NCBI RefSeq assembly: GCF_000586555.1
Contig: NZ_AZUC01000059.1
Span: 62,001-126,000 of the forward strand
DNA from: Sporosarcina sp. D27
GTDB taxonomy: Bacteria; Bacillota; Bacilli; Bacillales_A; Planococcaceae
Length of the DNA stretch: 64,000 bases
Direction: 5' to 3'
How positions within the stretch are numbered: position 1 is the first letter of the stretch; each line of letters opens with the position of its first letter. The notes below the pieces were generated by a model. That model was given only the letters and a program-made list of their open reading frames with translations, did no database searches and was not told the origin of the DNA. Position numbers and translations under genes: made by a program. Positions 25,989 to 33,382 of this stretch are shown piece after piece.

Positions 25989-26185
25989 TCTTCTTCACTC
26001 CCTTTATTTAAAGGATCTAATTGATAGATTGTAAACATAATGATGGAACAGAGAACTGACCAAAGGATTATCCAGAATAAGAAGAAGGGGAGACCTAAAA
26101 CGTAAGGTTCTACCTTGTTGACAAAAGCGGCGCCTCCTAATATTGCTATAAAAGGGAGAACAGCCAGCAGATAATAGGGCTTCAT
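25985..26185 (-). CDS. DUF3311 small membrane protein, partner of the symporter
   Basis: This is a 66-aa protein with two hydrophobic helices (YYLLAVLPFIAILGGAAFVNKV and LPFFLFWIILWSVLCSIIMFTIY) and a short acidic tail, the standard DUF3311 layout. DUF3311 genes are regularly found directly before SSF symporter genes and the product is thought to be an accessory subunit. AGGTGA precedes the ATG at 26185; the TTG one codon upstream is a less likely start. Confidence 0.85.
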   Translation of the reverse strand: MKPYYLLAVLPFIAILGGAAFVNKVEPYVLGLPFFLFWIILWSVLCSIIMFTIYQLDPLNKGSEED

Positions 26186-26245
26186 CAAATCACCTGACCT
26201 TTCTAATTGTAGTAATGCAAACGCTTTCTTCTGAGGAGAAAGAAA

Positions 26246-26282
26246 AGAAGCTCTTTTAGGAGCTCTTTTCTATTATATTTTT
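26246..26282 (-). terminator. Weak terminator between amidohydrolase and transporter genes
   Basis: AAAAGAAGCT and AGCTCTTTT can pair with a bulge around TCTTTTAGG. The T-rich tail is seen on both strands. Read-through into the transporter genes is likely. Confidence 0.35.
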
Positions 26283-27646
26283 TATTTTGCTGCCGAACCT
26301 GGTACGAATTTTCCGTAACCCGGCTCTTTTTTTACGTTCTCGCCATCATATACCTCTTCACCGCGTACAATCGTTGAAATGACTTTTCCGCTCAATTTCT
26401 GCCCATTAAACGGAGTCAGCTTTGAATGTGAGCGGAAGCTTTCCTGGTCAACAATTGTTGTTTGCGCAGGATCGATAACTGTAAAGTCAGCATCGTAGCC
26501 TTCGCTAATTTTACCTTTACCGGGAATAGAAAAGACTTCTGCTGGATGGGTAGACATTAAATCGGCAAATTGATTTGCTGTCAAACGTCCTTCCGCCACT
26601 GTGCTATTAAACATCAGTGGTGTCATGACTTCAACACCGGGCAGGCCAGAAGACGCGAGGAAGATATTGTCGTTGCCTTTTGCTTTATGTTCAGATCCCC
26701 AAGGGGCATGGTCGGAAGAAATCAGGTTGATATTTCCATCCTCCAGGTGATTCCATAGCCCGGCCACTTCTTCTTTTTCACGGAGAGGAGGATTGTTTTT
26801 CGCTATCGGTCCCAACTTGTCCAAATCGTCTACATCCAACAGTAGATAAGGATAGCAAGTTTCACAAGTAACATTTACCCCCTGTTGTTTAAAGTTTTGA
26901 ATCAAATCGATTGTGCGCGGATGGCTGACATGAACGATATGAAGCTTTACATTCGTCCAATATGCAAATTCCATCAATTTTAGGACTGCACTGGTTTCCG
27001 TTAGTGGGGGACGGGTTTCGTTATGAGCCTTTGGATATACTTTTCCTTCATTTTGATAAGTGTCAATCATATCCACAATAATCTCATCATTTTCCGAGTG
27101 GAAAGCGGCACGTAATCCGGTTTGTTCAATGAGTTCCATAGCCCTTAGGATTTCTGGATCAGGAATCCGGGGGAAACGGTATTCGTCTGTTTCGAATGTA
27201 GACATTTTGAATGCGATGGCGCCTGCTTCCGCCATCGGGATTACTTGGTCCGTTCCATTCGTTTTGGAAATCGTTCCCCAGAGACAAATATCCACGACCG
27301 CTTCCTTTTCCAGCTGTTCCACTTTCTTTTTAAAGATATCGACATTATTGATTGGATTCGGCAAGTCATAAGGCATGTCCATAAAGGTTGTTATTCCGCC
27401 GGCTGCAGCAGATGAGCTTGTTGTGACAAAGCCTTCTGCCGGGTTGCTGAAGCAGTGCACATGCACGTCAATTATTCCTGGGAATACATATGCTTGACCG
27501 AAGTCCTGGACGTTGTCTGCTGTCAGTTTCCCTGATCCTTCGTGGATAGCGACTATTTTACCGTTTTTGATGCCAACTTCCCCTTGTATGGTTCGGTTTG
27601 GCAATACTAGGTGTCCTTGAATGATGCGGTCTAATTTTTGATTCAA
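26282..27646 (-). CDS. Cyclic amidohydrolase (allantoinase / dihydropyrimidinase / hydantoinase family)
   Basis: The protein hydrolyses a cyclic amide ring in the cytosol. Family marks are the metal site GIIDVHVHCFSNP near residue 58, the PSSSAAAGGITTFMDMP segment, the AFKMS Lys (carbamylated in this family) near 147, HSEND near 184, HIVHVSH near 240 and SSDHAPWG near 312. The length of about 454 aa fits allantoinase and hydantoinase. A TTG at 27646 is taken as the start because AGAGGAG lies eight bases before it. The GTG at 27655 given by the longest frame directly abuts that site. Allantoin, hydantoin and dihydrouracil are all possible substrates; the M20 hydrolase nearby would process the ring-opened N-carbamoyl or allantoate product. 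Confidence 0.87.
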   Translation of the reverse strand: MNQKLDRIIQGHLVLPNRTIQGEVGIKNGKIVAIHEGSGKLTADNVQDFGQAYVFPGIIDVHVHCFSNPAEGFVTTSSSAAAGGITTFMDMPYDLPNPINNVDIFKKKVEQLEKEAVVDICLWGTISKTNGTDQVIPMAEAGAIAFKMSTFETDEYRFPRIPDPEILRAMELIEQTGLRAAFHSENDEIIVDMIDTYQNEGKVYPKAHNETRPPLTETSAVLKLMEFAYWTNVKLHIVHVSHPRTIDLIQNFKQQGVNVTCETCYPYLLLDVDDLDKLGPIAKNNPPLREKEEVAGLWNHLEDGNINLISSDHAPWGSEHKAKGNDNIFLASSGLPGVEVMTPLMFNSTVAEGRLTANQFADLMSTHPAEVFSIPGKGKISEGYDADFTVIDPAQTTIVDQESFRSHSKLTPFNGQKLSGKVISTIVRGEEVYDGENVKKEPGYGKFVPGSAAK

Positions 27647-27659
27647 TTTAAACACTCCT

Positions 27660-28391
27660 CTATAGCTGTACTTCGATTTTTGTCACAGCTTTTCTGATTT
27701 CGGCTACAAACTCCTCTGCCGGTTTCTTAGTCATTCGGTCTCGTGGGCCAGCAACACTTAAGGAGCCCAATAATTTGTCATCACTATCGAAAATAGGAAG
27801 GCCAATGGATACTACACCTTCATCGATTTCACTGTCTGAATATGCAAAGCCCACTTGCCGTATTGCTTCTAAATGTTCCTTCATCTTCTTTGCCTGGATA
27901 ATCGTATTGTCAGTGTGAGCCTCGATAGGAACACGTTCGTACAGTTCATCTACTGTGCTATCTCCCATGAAGGCAAGTAAAGCCTTGGAGGAAGCTCCAC
28001 CATATAGAGGTACAATATTACCCTGTTCAGACGACACTTTTACCGGATGGCCGGATGGTACGGAAGACAGGCAGACTGCTTGCATATTGGAAGGTACTAG
28101 TAAAATGGAGGTTTCACCGGTCACTTTGGTCAGTTCCCGCATCGCTTCCTGAGAGATAACTGGAAGGTCGGTATCCATTTTGATAATCTTCGCGAGCTTC
28201 AGAAAAATATAGCCAAGGCAGTACACACCAGGAGAATATTCAACGATATATCCTTTTTCCTTAAGTAGACGCATATGCCGATAGACGGAGCTTTGTGGCT
28301 GCTGAAGTCTTTCAGCTAGCTCAGGTACGGTATATGCCCGATTTTCAAAATCGAATTGTTCCAGTATTTCCAATGTTTTTTCAGCGCTCAT
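27660..28391 (-). CDS. IclR family transcriptional regulator
   Basis: This 243-aa protein has an N-terminal winged helix-turn-helix (VPELAERLQQPQSSVYRHMRLLKEKGYI, about residues 18-46). The effector domain typical of IclR/AllR/KdgR follows, ending GLPIFDSDDKLLGSLSVAGPRDRM. It most likely senses the ring compound or its product. AAGGTG lies five bases before the ATG. Its gene is 13 bases upstream of the amidohydrolase gene in the same direction. A 47-base palindrome overlaps its presumed promoter, which points to autoregulation, and a related site lies at the AroM promoter. Confidence 0.9.
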   Translation of the reverse strand: MSAEKTLEILEQFDFENRAYTVPELAERLQQPQSSVYRHMRLLKEKGYIVEYSPGVYCLGYIFLKLAKIIKMDTDLPVISQEAMRELTKVTGETSILLVPSNMQAVCLSSVPSGHPVKVSSEQGNIVPLYGGASSKALLAFMGDSTVDELYERVPIEAHTDNTIIQAKKMKEHLEAIRQVGFAYSDSEIDEGVVSIGLPIFDSDDKLLGSLSVAGPRDRMTKKPAEEFVAEIRKAVTKIEVQL

Positions 28392-28410
28392 ATAATCACC
28401 TTTTCTGATT

Positions 28411-28457
28411 AGTAGTTATCAATTCTCTATATTTGATAATATAGAGAATTGACTACT
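28411..28457 (-). promoter_or_regulatory. Palindromic operator overlapping the IclR gene promoter
   Basis: Arms AATTCTCTATA and TATAGAGAATT flank TTTGATAA, and the pairing extends to AGTAG/CTACT at the ends. On the minus strand TTGTAA, a 17-base spacer and TATATT form a promoter whose -10 falls inside the palindrome. The loop word ATTTGATAA recurs at the 30.5-kb site. Confidence 0.6.
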
Positions 28458-28519
28458 CATTTACAATTATTTATTGGACGTAATTGCTTTCAGAAATATC
28501 GGCGATTAAAAGGTGCGAC

Positions 28520-29758
28520 TTATTTGGACGGCTTGCCGACCTCTAATACAGTGTTCAGCAAAGTCTGGGCGCCCTTTGCCAGATCTTGTTGGTCAGCCCA
28601 TTCTTCTGGACAATGGCTTCTTCCGTCTTTGCAGGGGATGAACAGCATACCGACAGGTGCCAGAAGGGACATCTGATTCGCATCATGACCCGCACCGCTA
28701 GGCAATTCTAAGAGCCTGTCAGTCACCTTACTGCCTGCCTTGTGAAGAAGGGACTGGATGTCCTTGTCTATCGTAATCGCTTGAGAGCGAGAAATATCTT
28801 CATGTGCAACGTGGACAGCCCGCTGACTGGCGATATTTTGAGCTTTTTTGATAAATGACTCACTGACTTCATCAATTGCCTTTTCGGACGTGCTTCTGAT
28901 CTCCAAAAGGAATTCTACTTTTCCTGGTACTACGTTGGAGCCATTTGGATAATTAGCAATGACACCTGCCGTGCCAACGACTGACTCTTCGTATGTTCTA
29001 CTAGCTACTTCTTCCAGTGCAAGAATCATTTGTGAAGCAGCAGCCAGTGCATCATTCCGTAAATGCATAGGTGTCGTACCGGCGTGATTGGGCTTGCCAT
29101 CTACTATTATTTTATAACGTTGGATACCCACAATACCTGTCACAATTCCTAAATCGGCTTGTTCGTGTAAAAGAACTGGTCCTTGTTCAATATGGAGTTC
29201 AAGATATAAATAGATATCGCGCTGTTTTTTTAAACAAGCAGCAATCTCATCTGGTTTTCCTCCAGCGAATGCAATAGCTTCACCTAATGTTTGGCCTTCT
29301 GTATTGGTATAAGTAAGCATCTCTTCAGACAAATTACCGCTCCAAGCCCTGCTTCCTACTGTGGACAGCCCATATTCTGAAGGTTCTTCTGCAGTGAAGT
29401 CGACGATTTCAAGCGGGCGATCCAATTGAAAGGAATGATCATGCAGCGTACGGGCAACTTCCAAACCTGCCAGCACACCTGCAATCCCATCAAATCTTCC
29501 CCCGTCTGTAACCGTGTCCGTGTGGGAGCCGATGATTATAGGTGGTAATGCTGGATTTTTACCTTCTAGGCGTCCTATAACATTAGCTGCTGCGTCCATC
29601 TTGACTTCCAATCCACACGCTTTCATCTCTTTCATCAGCCACTGTCTGCCCTCGTTATAGATAGGAGAAAAAGAACGTCTTGTCCAAGGTTTTCCTGGTA
29701 TTGTGAATCCAGCTAATTCATGGACCATATCCCACAACCTGCTTGAATTGATTTTCAC
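28520..29758 (-). CDS. M20 family N-carbamoyl amino acid hydrolase / allantoate amidohydrolase
   Basis: This is a 412-aa zinc-dependent amidohydrolase. Metal and active-site marks are GSHTDTVTDGGRFDG near residue 77, DFTAEEPSEYG near 118, ELHIEQGPVL near 192, NHAGTTPM near 226 and SGAGHDAN near 366. Allantoate amidohydrolases and L-carbamoylases share this pattern (hydantoin utilisation C family). It would act after the cyclic amidohydrolase on the opened ring, releasing ammonia and CO2 or an amino acid. The gene follows the AroM gene by 21 bases in one operon. The C-terminal HCPEEWADQQDLAKGAQTLL segment is a normal family end. Confidence 0.87.
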   Translation of the reverse strand: MKINSSRLWDMVHELAGFTIPGKPWTRRSFSPIYNEGRQWLMKEMKACGLEVKMDAAANVIGRLEGKNPALPPIIIGSHTDTVTDGGRFDGIAGVLAGLEVARTLHDHSFQLDRPLEIVDFTAEEPSEYGLSTVGSRAWSGNLSEEMLTYTNTEGQTLGEAIAFAGGKPDEIAACLKKQRDIYLYLELHIEQGPVLLHEQADLGIVTGIVGIQRYKIIVDGKPNHAGTTPMHLRNDALAAASQMILALEEVASRTYEESVVGTAGVIANYPNGSNVVPGKVEFLLEIRSTSEKAIDEVSESFIKKAQNIASQRAVHVAHEDISRSQAITIDKDIQSLLHKAGSKVTDRLLELPSGAGHDANQMSLLAPVGMLFIPCKDGRSHCPEEWADQQDLAKGAQTLLNTVLEVGKPSK

Positions 29759-29779
29759 TTAGGCATTCTCCTTTTATAG

Positions 29780-30427
29780 TTAGTTGGAAAGTTGTATCAC
29801 TTTATCAAGTAATGCATTCTGGGCACCAAAACATCTACAGGGATAGGCATTTTCAATGGTGTCAGGTAATTCCGTGCCATAACCGTAGCAGTCTAAAATC
29901 ACGAATTCAGGCGCATACTTTCTGACCTGAGCCATTATTTGTGAATAGTGGCATTCCGATTTAGGGCCAACTGCAAAAAAATGTTTGTCACCTTCGACAC
30001 AATCCCATTTAGCAGGGGCTGTAATGAGCTGTTCAGGGATAGGAACAAAAATTGCAGTTCGATTGTTTGAGCGGATCACTGAACTCTGCACCTTCAATTC
30101 CTCGAAAGGAAAAAGCAAGGGAACCTCACTGGATAGATGAGAAAACTCACTCATACACAAAATCGCAATGGCTTCGGACGTAGGTTCAAATTGATGTACA
30201 AGTTTTTGTAACCGCTGCTCGATAAATTGATGACCGACAGTAGCAGAACCGTCATTCAAAACTGCGTATAGTTTCTCTTCTTTATCGGAAATCGGCAACT
30301 GATGAATCGCTTCTGGTGTAATATCATCCAGCGCGCCAACCAAACGAACATGAGAAATATTCTTCGAAACAAAAGGTGCCAGTAAGTCGGGTCTTGGAGT
30401 TTGCCCAATCGTCAGTAAAGTGATCAT
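29780..30427 (-). CDS. AroM family protein, possible racemase-like enzyme
   Basis: This 215-aa protein begins MITLLTIGQTPRPDLLAPF, the hallmark N terminus of AroM proteins. AroM was named for its place in the E. coli aroL region; its biochemical activity is not known. Two Cys residues stand in strand-end positions, C91 in IAILCMSEF and C180 in FVILDCYGYG, roughly like the two catalytic Cys of Asp/Glu/hydantoin racemases. In this operon, ahead of an M20 carbamoylase gene and near a hydantoinase-type gene, a hydantoin racemase-like role is an attractive hypothesis. It is the first gene after a clear promoter with an operator-like inverted repeat. Confidence 0.8.
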   Translation of the reverse strand: MITLLTIGQTPRPDLLAPFVSKNISHVRLVGALDDITPEAIHQLPISDKEEKLYAVLNDGSATVGHQFIEQRLQKLVHQFEPTSEAIAILCMSEFSHLSSEVPLLFPFEELKVQSSVIRSNNRTAIFVPIPEQLITAPAKWDCVEGDKHFFAVGPKSECHYSQIMAQVRKYAPEFVILDCYGYGTELPDTIENAYPCRCFGAQNALLDKVIQLSN

Positions 30428-30475
30428 TGCATTCCTCCTATTCGGAAAGTCTTTGAATCTCTAATTTCTGCTTCA

Positions 30476-30528
30476 TATTATCTAAAAAAATTATCAAATG
30501 TCAATTTCACATTATCAACATTTGATAA
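30476..30528 (-). promoter_or_regulatory. sigmaA promoter with IclR-type operator upstream of the AroM gene
   Basis: On the minus strand TTGACA (about 30504-30499) and GATAAT (about 30482-30477) are spaced by 16 bases. A perfect 11-base inverted repeat, TTATCAAATGT at 30491 and ACATTTGATAA at 30518, overlaps and precedes the -35, with a third ATTATCAA half-site between. The layout fits repression or activation by the IclR protein encoded next door. Confidence 0.6.
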
Positions 30529-30539
30529 AGAAAATTATG

Positions 30540-31224
30540 TTAATCGTTTTTTCTAACTATTTTTCATTTTGAAAGCGCTATCTAAAGGGTGTTTTATTAT
30601 TTCTTTTTATTATTGAATTCTCAAATATTAAAGAAATTTTAGTAAGCATACCTGTATAATTAATTGAAATGGCTGCCAATGCACCTCGTAATAGGAACAC
30701 TAGTCATAAAGTTGAAGAGTCTTACCTAATATCCGTTTGTCATCCATACAATACGTTGGAAGGCATTTACTTTTCCTACATTGATAAGTCGTAAACTGCA
30801 AGATTAAGACGTTATCCAGATTATTTGATAAATGAATAATGTATTCCGTAACATAAGACATTGCAGTGTGTTTGCTAGGATATCAAAAGATGAATTTATA
30901 CATAAATACGAATCACCCTTTGGTAGCTGGAAGAGTATAGATGAAAATAACTTTTCATGAAAAATCTTGCCTGTGTACTATGTAATTCAGGTAGGGTTCA
31001 GATAACTTTATAGACATTTCAAATAAAAGTCTGCCAACTATACAACATGTTGTCAGACTTTTTGAGTAAAAGATTTGGCTGTTGAACGTTGAAGCCAAAA
31101 GCAGATAGCAGAGAAGAGTTGATGCCTAAAATGATTATATTGCTCTGCGTCACACAACTCGAGTGGAATACATAGCATTGTTCGAGTTGTGCATTACTCA
31201 GGGTCTTATGGTGGCATTGTTTAG
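30540..31224. other. Intergenic region with degenerate repeat copies
   Basis: No supported gene. Half-length repeat relatives lie at about 30673-30715 and 30968-31010, and a diverged palindrome (ACACAACTCGAG with CTCGAGTTGTG-type arms) at about 31150-31193. The rest is AT-rich. Confidence 0.5.
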
Positions 31225-31600
31225 TTACTTTGTCAGTTGCATGAATTCATCCACAACATTCACGCATAATTGGATTGCTTTTTCCGGGAAGTCCGGCTTT
31301 GTCAGGCAGGCGTCCAAGTGCTTTAGAGCCAAATCTTCCACAGTCATACGGCCTAATTCTTGTAAGAGGGCGATACAATCGTCCTCCAAATCGCTCCCAC
31401 ATTCTCGTGGATGTGCGTAGATTCCAAGGCTGAACAAGTACCCGATGTGTACAGGAAATTGTAGAAAGGAGTCCTTGTTTGGTGAAAGTACAGTTTCGAC
31501 TCCTAAAATATAGGATCATATTCGTCAAGCGTGTCACAGTACTCTTCTTTTTTTGCATTGACCATTAAATCATTAAGCTTTTCAACCGGGACCATGCCAT
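31225..31600 (-). pseudogene. Frameshifted remnant of an unknown gene
   Basis: On the minus strand, a frame starting near 31600 (MVPVEKLNDLMVNAKKEEY) stops at about 31515. The next frame then continues smoothly (GVETVLSPNKDSFLQF, then GIYAHPRECGSDLEDDCI and ALKHLDACLTKPDFPEKAI) down to 31225. The two parts together read like one acidic helical protein of about 120 residues, so a single frameshift is likely. The family was not recognised. It lies next to a truncated DNA-glycosylase copy, in a visibly decaying stretch. Confidence 0.4.
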
Positions 31601-31721
31601 TTTTTCGTTATTCGTAAAACTTTGCACTCGCTATGGAATGGTTACATCAATTTGCGTGTCGGTACGTGCTTTAATATGAGAAATGAAGTGAGATTCTAAA
31701 TACAAAACAGGAGGTTGGCCA

Positions 31722-31937
31722 ATGGATAAGATTATCGATTTACATCTTTCCTTTATGGAGCAGCTGGTAGAAGAGGGAATCGTGTTGCACGTACTTGAAC
31801 GAGTGGGCATTTCTATCTTGTCTGGGTTCACGGATCAGTCAGAGCTTGTCCAATCGTATTCTCAGATATTTTATTTCAAGCCTGGACAGCGTATTGTCTT
31901 ATGCGGCATTAATGAGTTGACTTGGAAAGTCCTCTAA
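31722..31937 (+). pseudogene. Truncated duplicate of the SMUG-like glycosylase gene
   Basis: The first 64 residues (MDKIIDLHLSFMEQLVEEG to LCGIN) match the full gene 490 bases downstream at about 46 of 64 positions by eye, including the ribosome binding site context (AGGAGG-TTGGCCA). Identity breaks off exactly where the catalytic motif GINPG should begin, and the frame ends after GINELTWKVL. An AGTCCTCT/AGAGGACT hairpin overlaps the stop. With no active site it cannot be a glycosylase; it may still be expressed as a 71-aa fragment. Confidence 0.75.
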
Positions 31938-32211
31938 CATTACTGGCAAGAGGACTCTGAATGTATTATCATACACAACAAACTTGAAAGAAATTTATCT
32001 AAGTATGTGAGTGACAGATCCGCGCTTTCAGTAATCATTTTAACAACACACCCTGACAAAAGTGAACAATATAGAATAGTATAAATATCATGTCATTTGA
32101 GAGTGGCATCTGGTAATATTAAGAAATAGAGAATATGGCGTGAGAAATCAGATGATAAAGAAAAGTGATTAAAAGATGTGATTTTGGTTTGTGAAGAAGG
32201 AGGGGTGACCA

Positions 32212-32904
32212 ATGGACAAGATTATCGATTTGCATCTATCTTTTATGGACCACCTAGTTGAAGAAGGGGATGTACTGCGGGAGTTGGAACGAGAGCGCAT
32301 TTCTATATTGCCTGGGTTTACAGAACAGGCGGAACTTGTCCGCTCATATTACACAAAGTATTACTCCAAGCCGGGACGACGTATCGTCTTTTGTGGTATT
32401 AACCCGGGTAAATATGGGGCAGGGAAAACGGGAGTGCCTTTCATCGACTTCCACGGTATTAGTCGACTGCTACCCGGACATGACCGACAGGAGAAGGAGA
32501 GAAGTGCCCAATTCATGCTGTCCATCATTGAGGAATATGGAGCCGGTGAGTTTCAGGACTCTGTATATGTAACCAATCTTTCCTGGTATGGTTTCATGCG
32601 TGACGGCAAGAACTTGAATTATTATATTCTACCTCGTCACGTTCGTCATCATTTTATCGAGTCTTTTGTGGAAGAGATGAAAATTGTACAGCCTTCTTTC
32701 ATTGTCCCTCTCAGTGAAGAAGTGGGAAGAACTCTCCGTCAAATGGTAAAAGACGGCCAACTGGACTACCCGATTGCAGATCGTCTTCCTCATCCTCTTC
32801 ATGGTTCGTTTCCTACGAATTTGAAGAAATCTCGGATGAGGTATCACAAGTGCATTGAACAGCATACAGGACTGCAACGCAAAGAAATTTACCGCATTGA
32901 ATGA
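32212..32904 (+). CDS. SMUG-like uracil-DNA glycosylase family protein (DUF4918 type)
   Basis: This 230-aa protein has the uracil-DNA glycosylase core: motif 1 FCGINPGKYGAGKTGVPFIDF at about residues 59-79, which is very close to the SMUG motif GxNPGxxGxxxTGVPF, and the C-terminal RLPHPLHGSF near 202 in the place of the HPSPRN loop. The preceding AELVRSYYTKYYSKPGRRI segment is typical of the DUF4918 branch. It would remove uracil or oxidised pyrimidines from DNA in base excision repair. GGAGGGG precedes the ATG. It is preceded by a truncated tandem copy of itself, and is otherwise isolated between terminators. Confidence 0.82.
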   Translation: MDKIIDLHLSFMDHLVEEGDVLRELERERISILPGFTEQAELVRSYYTKYYSKPGRRIVFCGINPGKYGAGKTGVPFIDFHGISRLLPGHDRQEKERSAQFMLSIIEEYGAGEFQDSVYVTNLSWYGFMRDGKNLNYYILPRHVRHHFIESFVEEMKIVQPSFIVPLSEEVGRTLRQMVKDGQLDYPIADRLPHPLHGSFPTNLKKSRMRYHKCIEQHTGLQRKEIYRIE

Positions 32905-33382
32905 TGAATTACTCTCTAATAAAATCGTATACATATTATATCCTACAGTTCAGACGCAACACTGTGCATGTTGGTATATGTTTATAAGTAAGAGTCTAAT
33001 AGAGCCCACCTAGAATGTTAGGTGGGCTCTAAAATATGATTTATTAGACTCCCTTAGTACGTAACATTCATCTAGCACAGGATGACTAAGTTAGTGAAAA
33101 GTACTTACGCAAGAAACTTTCAGCTTATTTTCAAGTAGGCACTATATAACGCTTATTTTATGAGATAGAGTAACCCTGCCATTGGACTAAAGCTGTCGAA
33201 TGGCAGGGTATTTGTTTTGGATATAAATAAGGTATTTGTGCACGAATTATGGGATTTGTTTAAACATCCATGTGGTATTCATACATACGTACGTACCTTT
33301 TAAAAAATGAATTACTCAAAAGTATACGACAATTTTTCTGAGAGAAGGCTTGCACATCACCTAACCAATGAAGATGAGAAGA
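32905..33382. other. Intergenic region with two terminator hairpins
   Basis: A strong hairpin at about 32999-33034 (AGAGCCCACCTA with TAGGTGGGCTCT) ends the glycosylase transcript. A second at about 33174-33209 (CCCTGCCATT with AATGGCAGGG, ending GTATTTG) follows with no gene between. Nothing else is seen. Confidence 0.65.

Noticed and set aside
13354-31193. CRISPR array
   Set aside because: The repeats are palindromic, kilobases apart and without regular spacers or cas genes.
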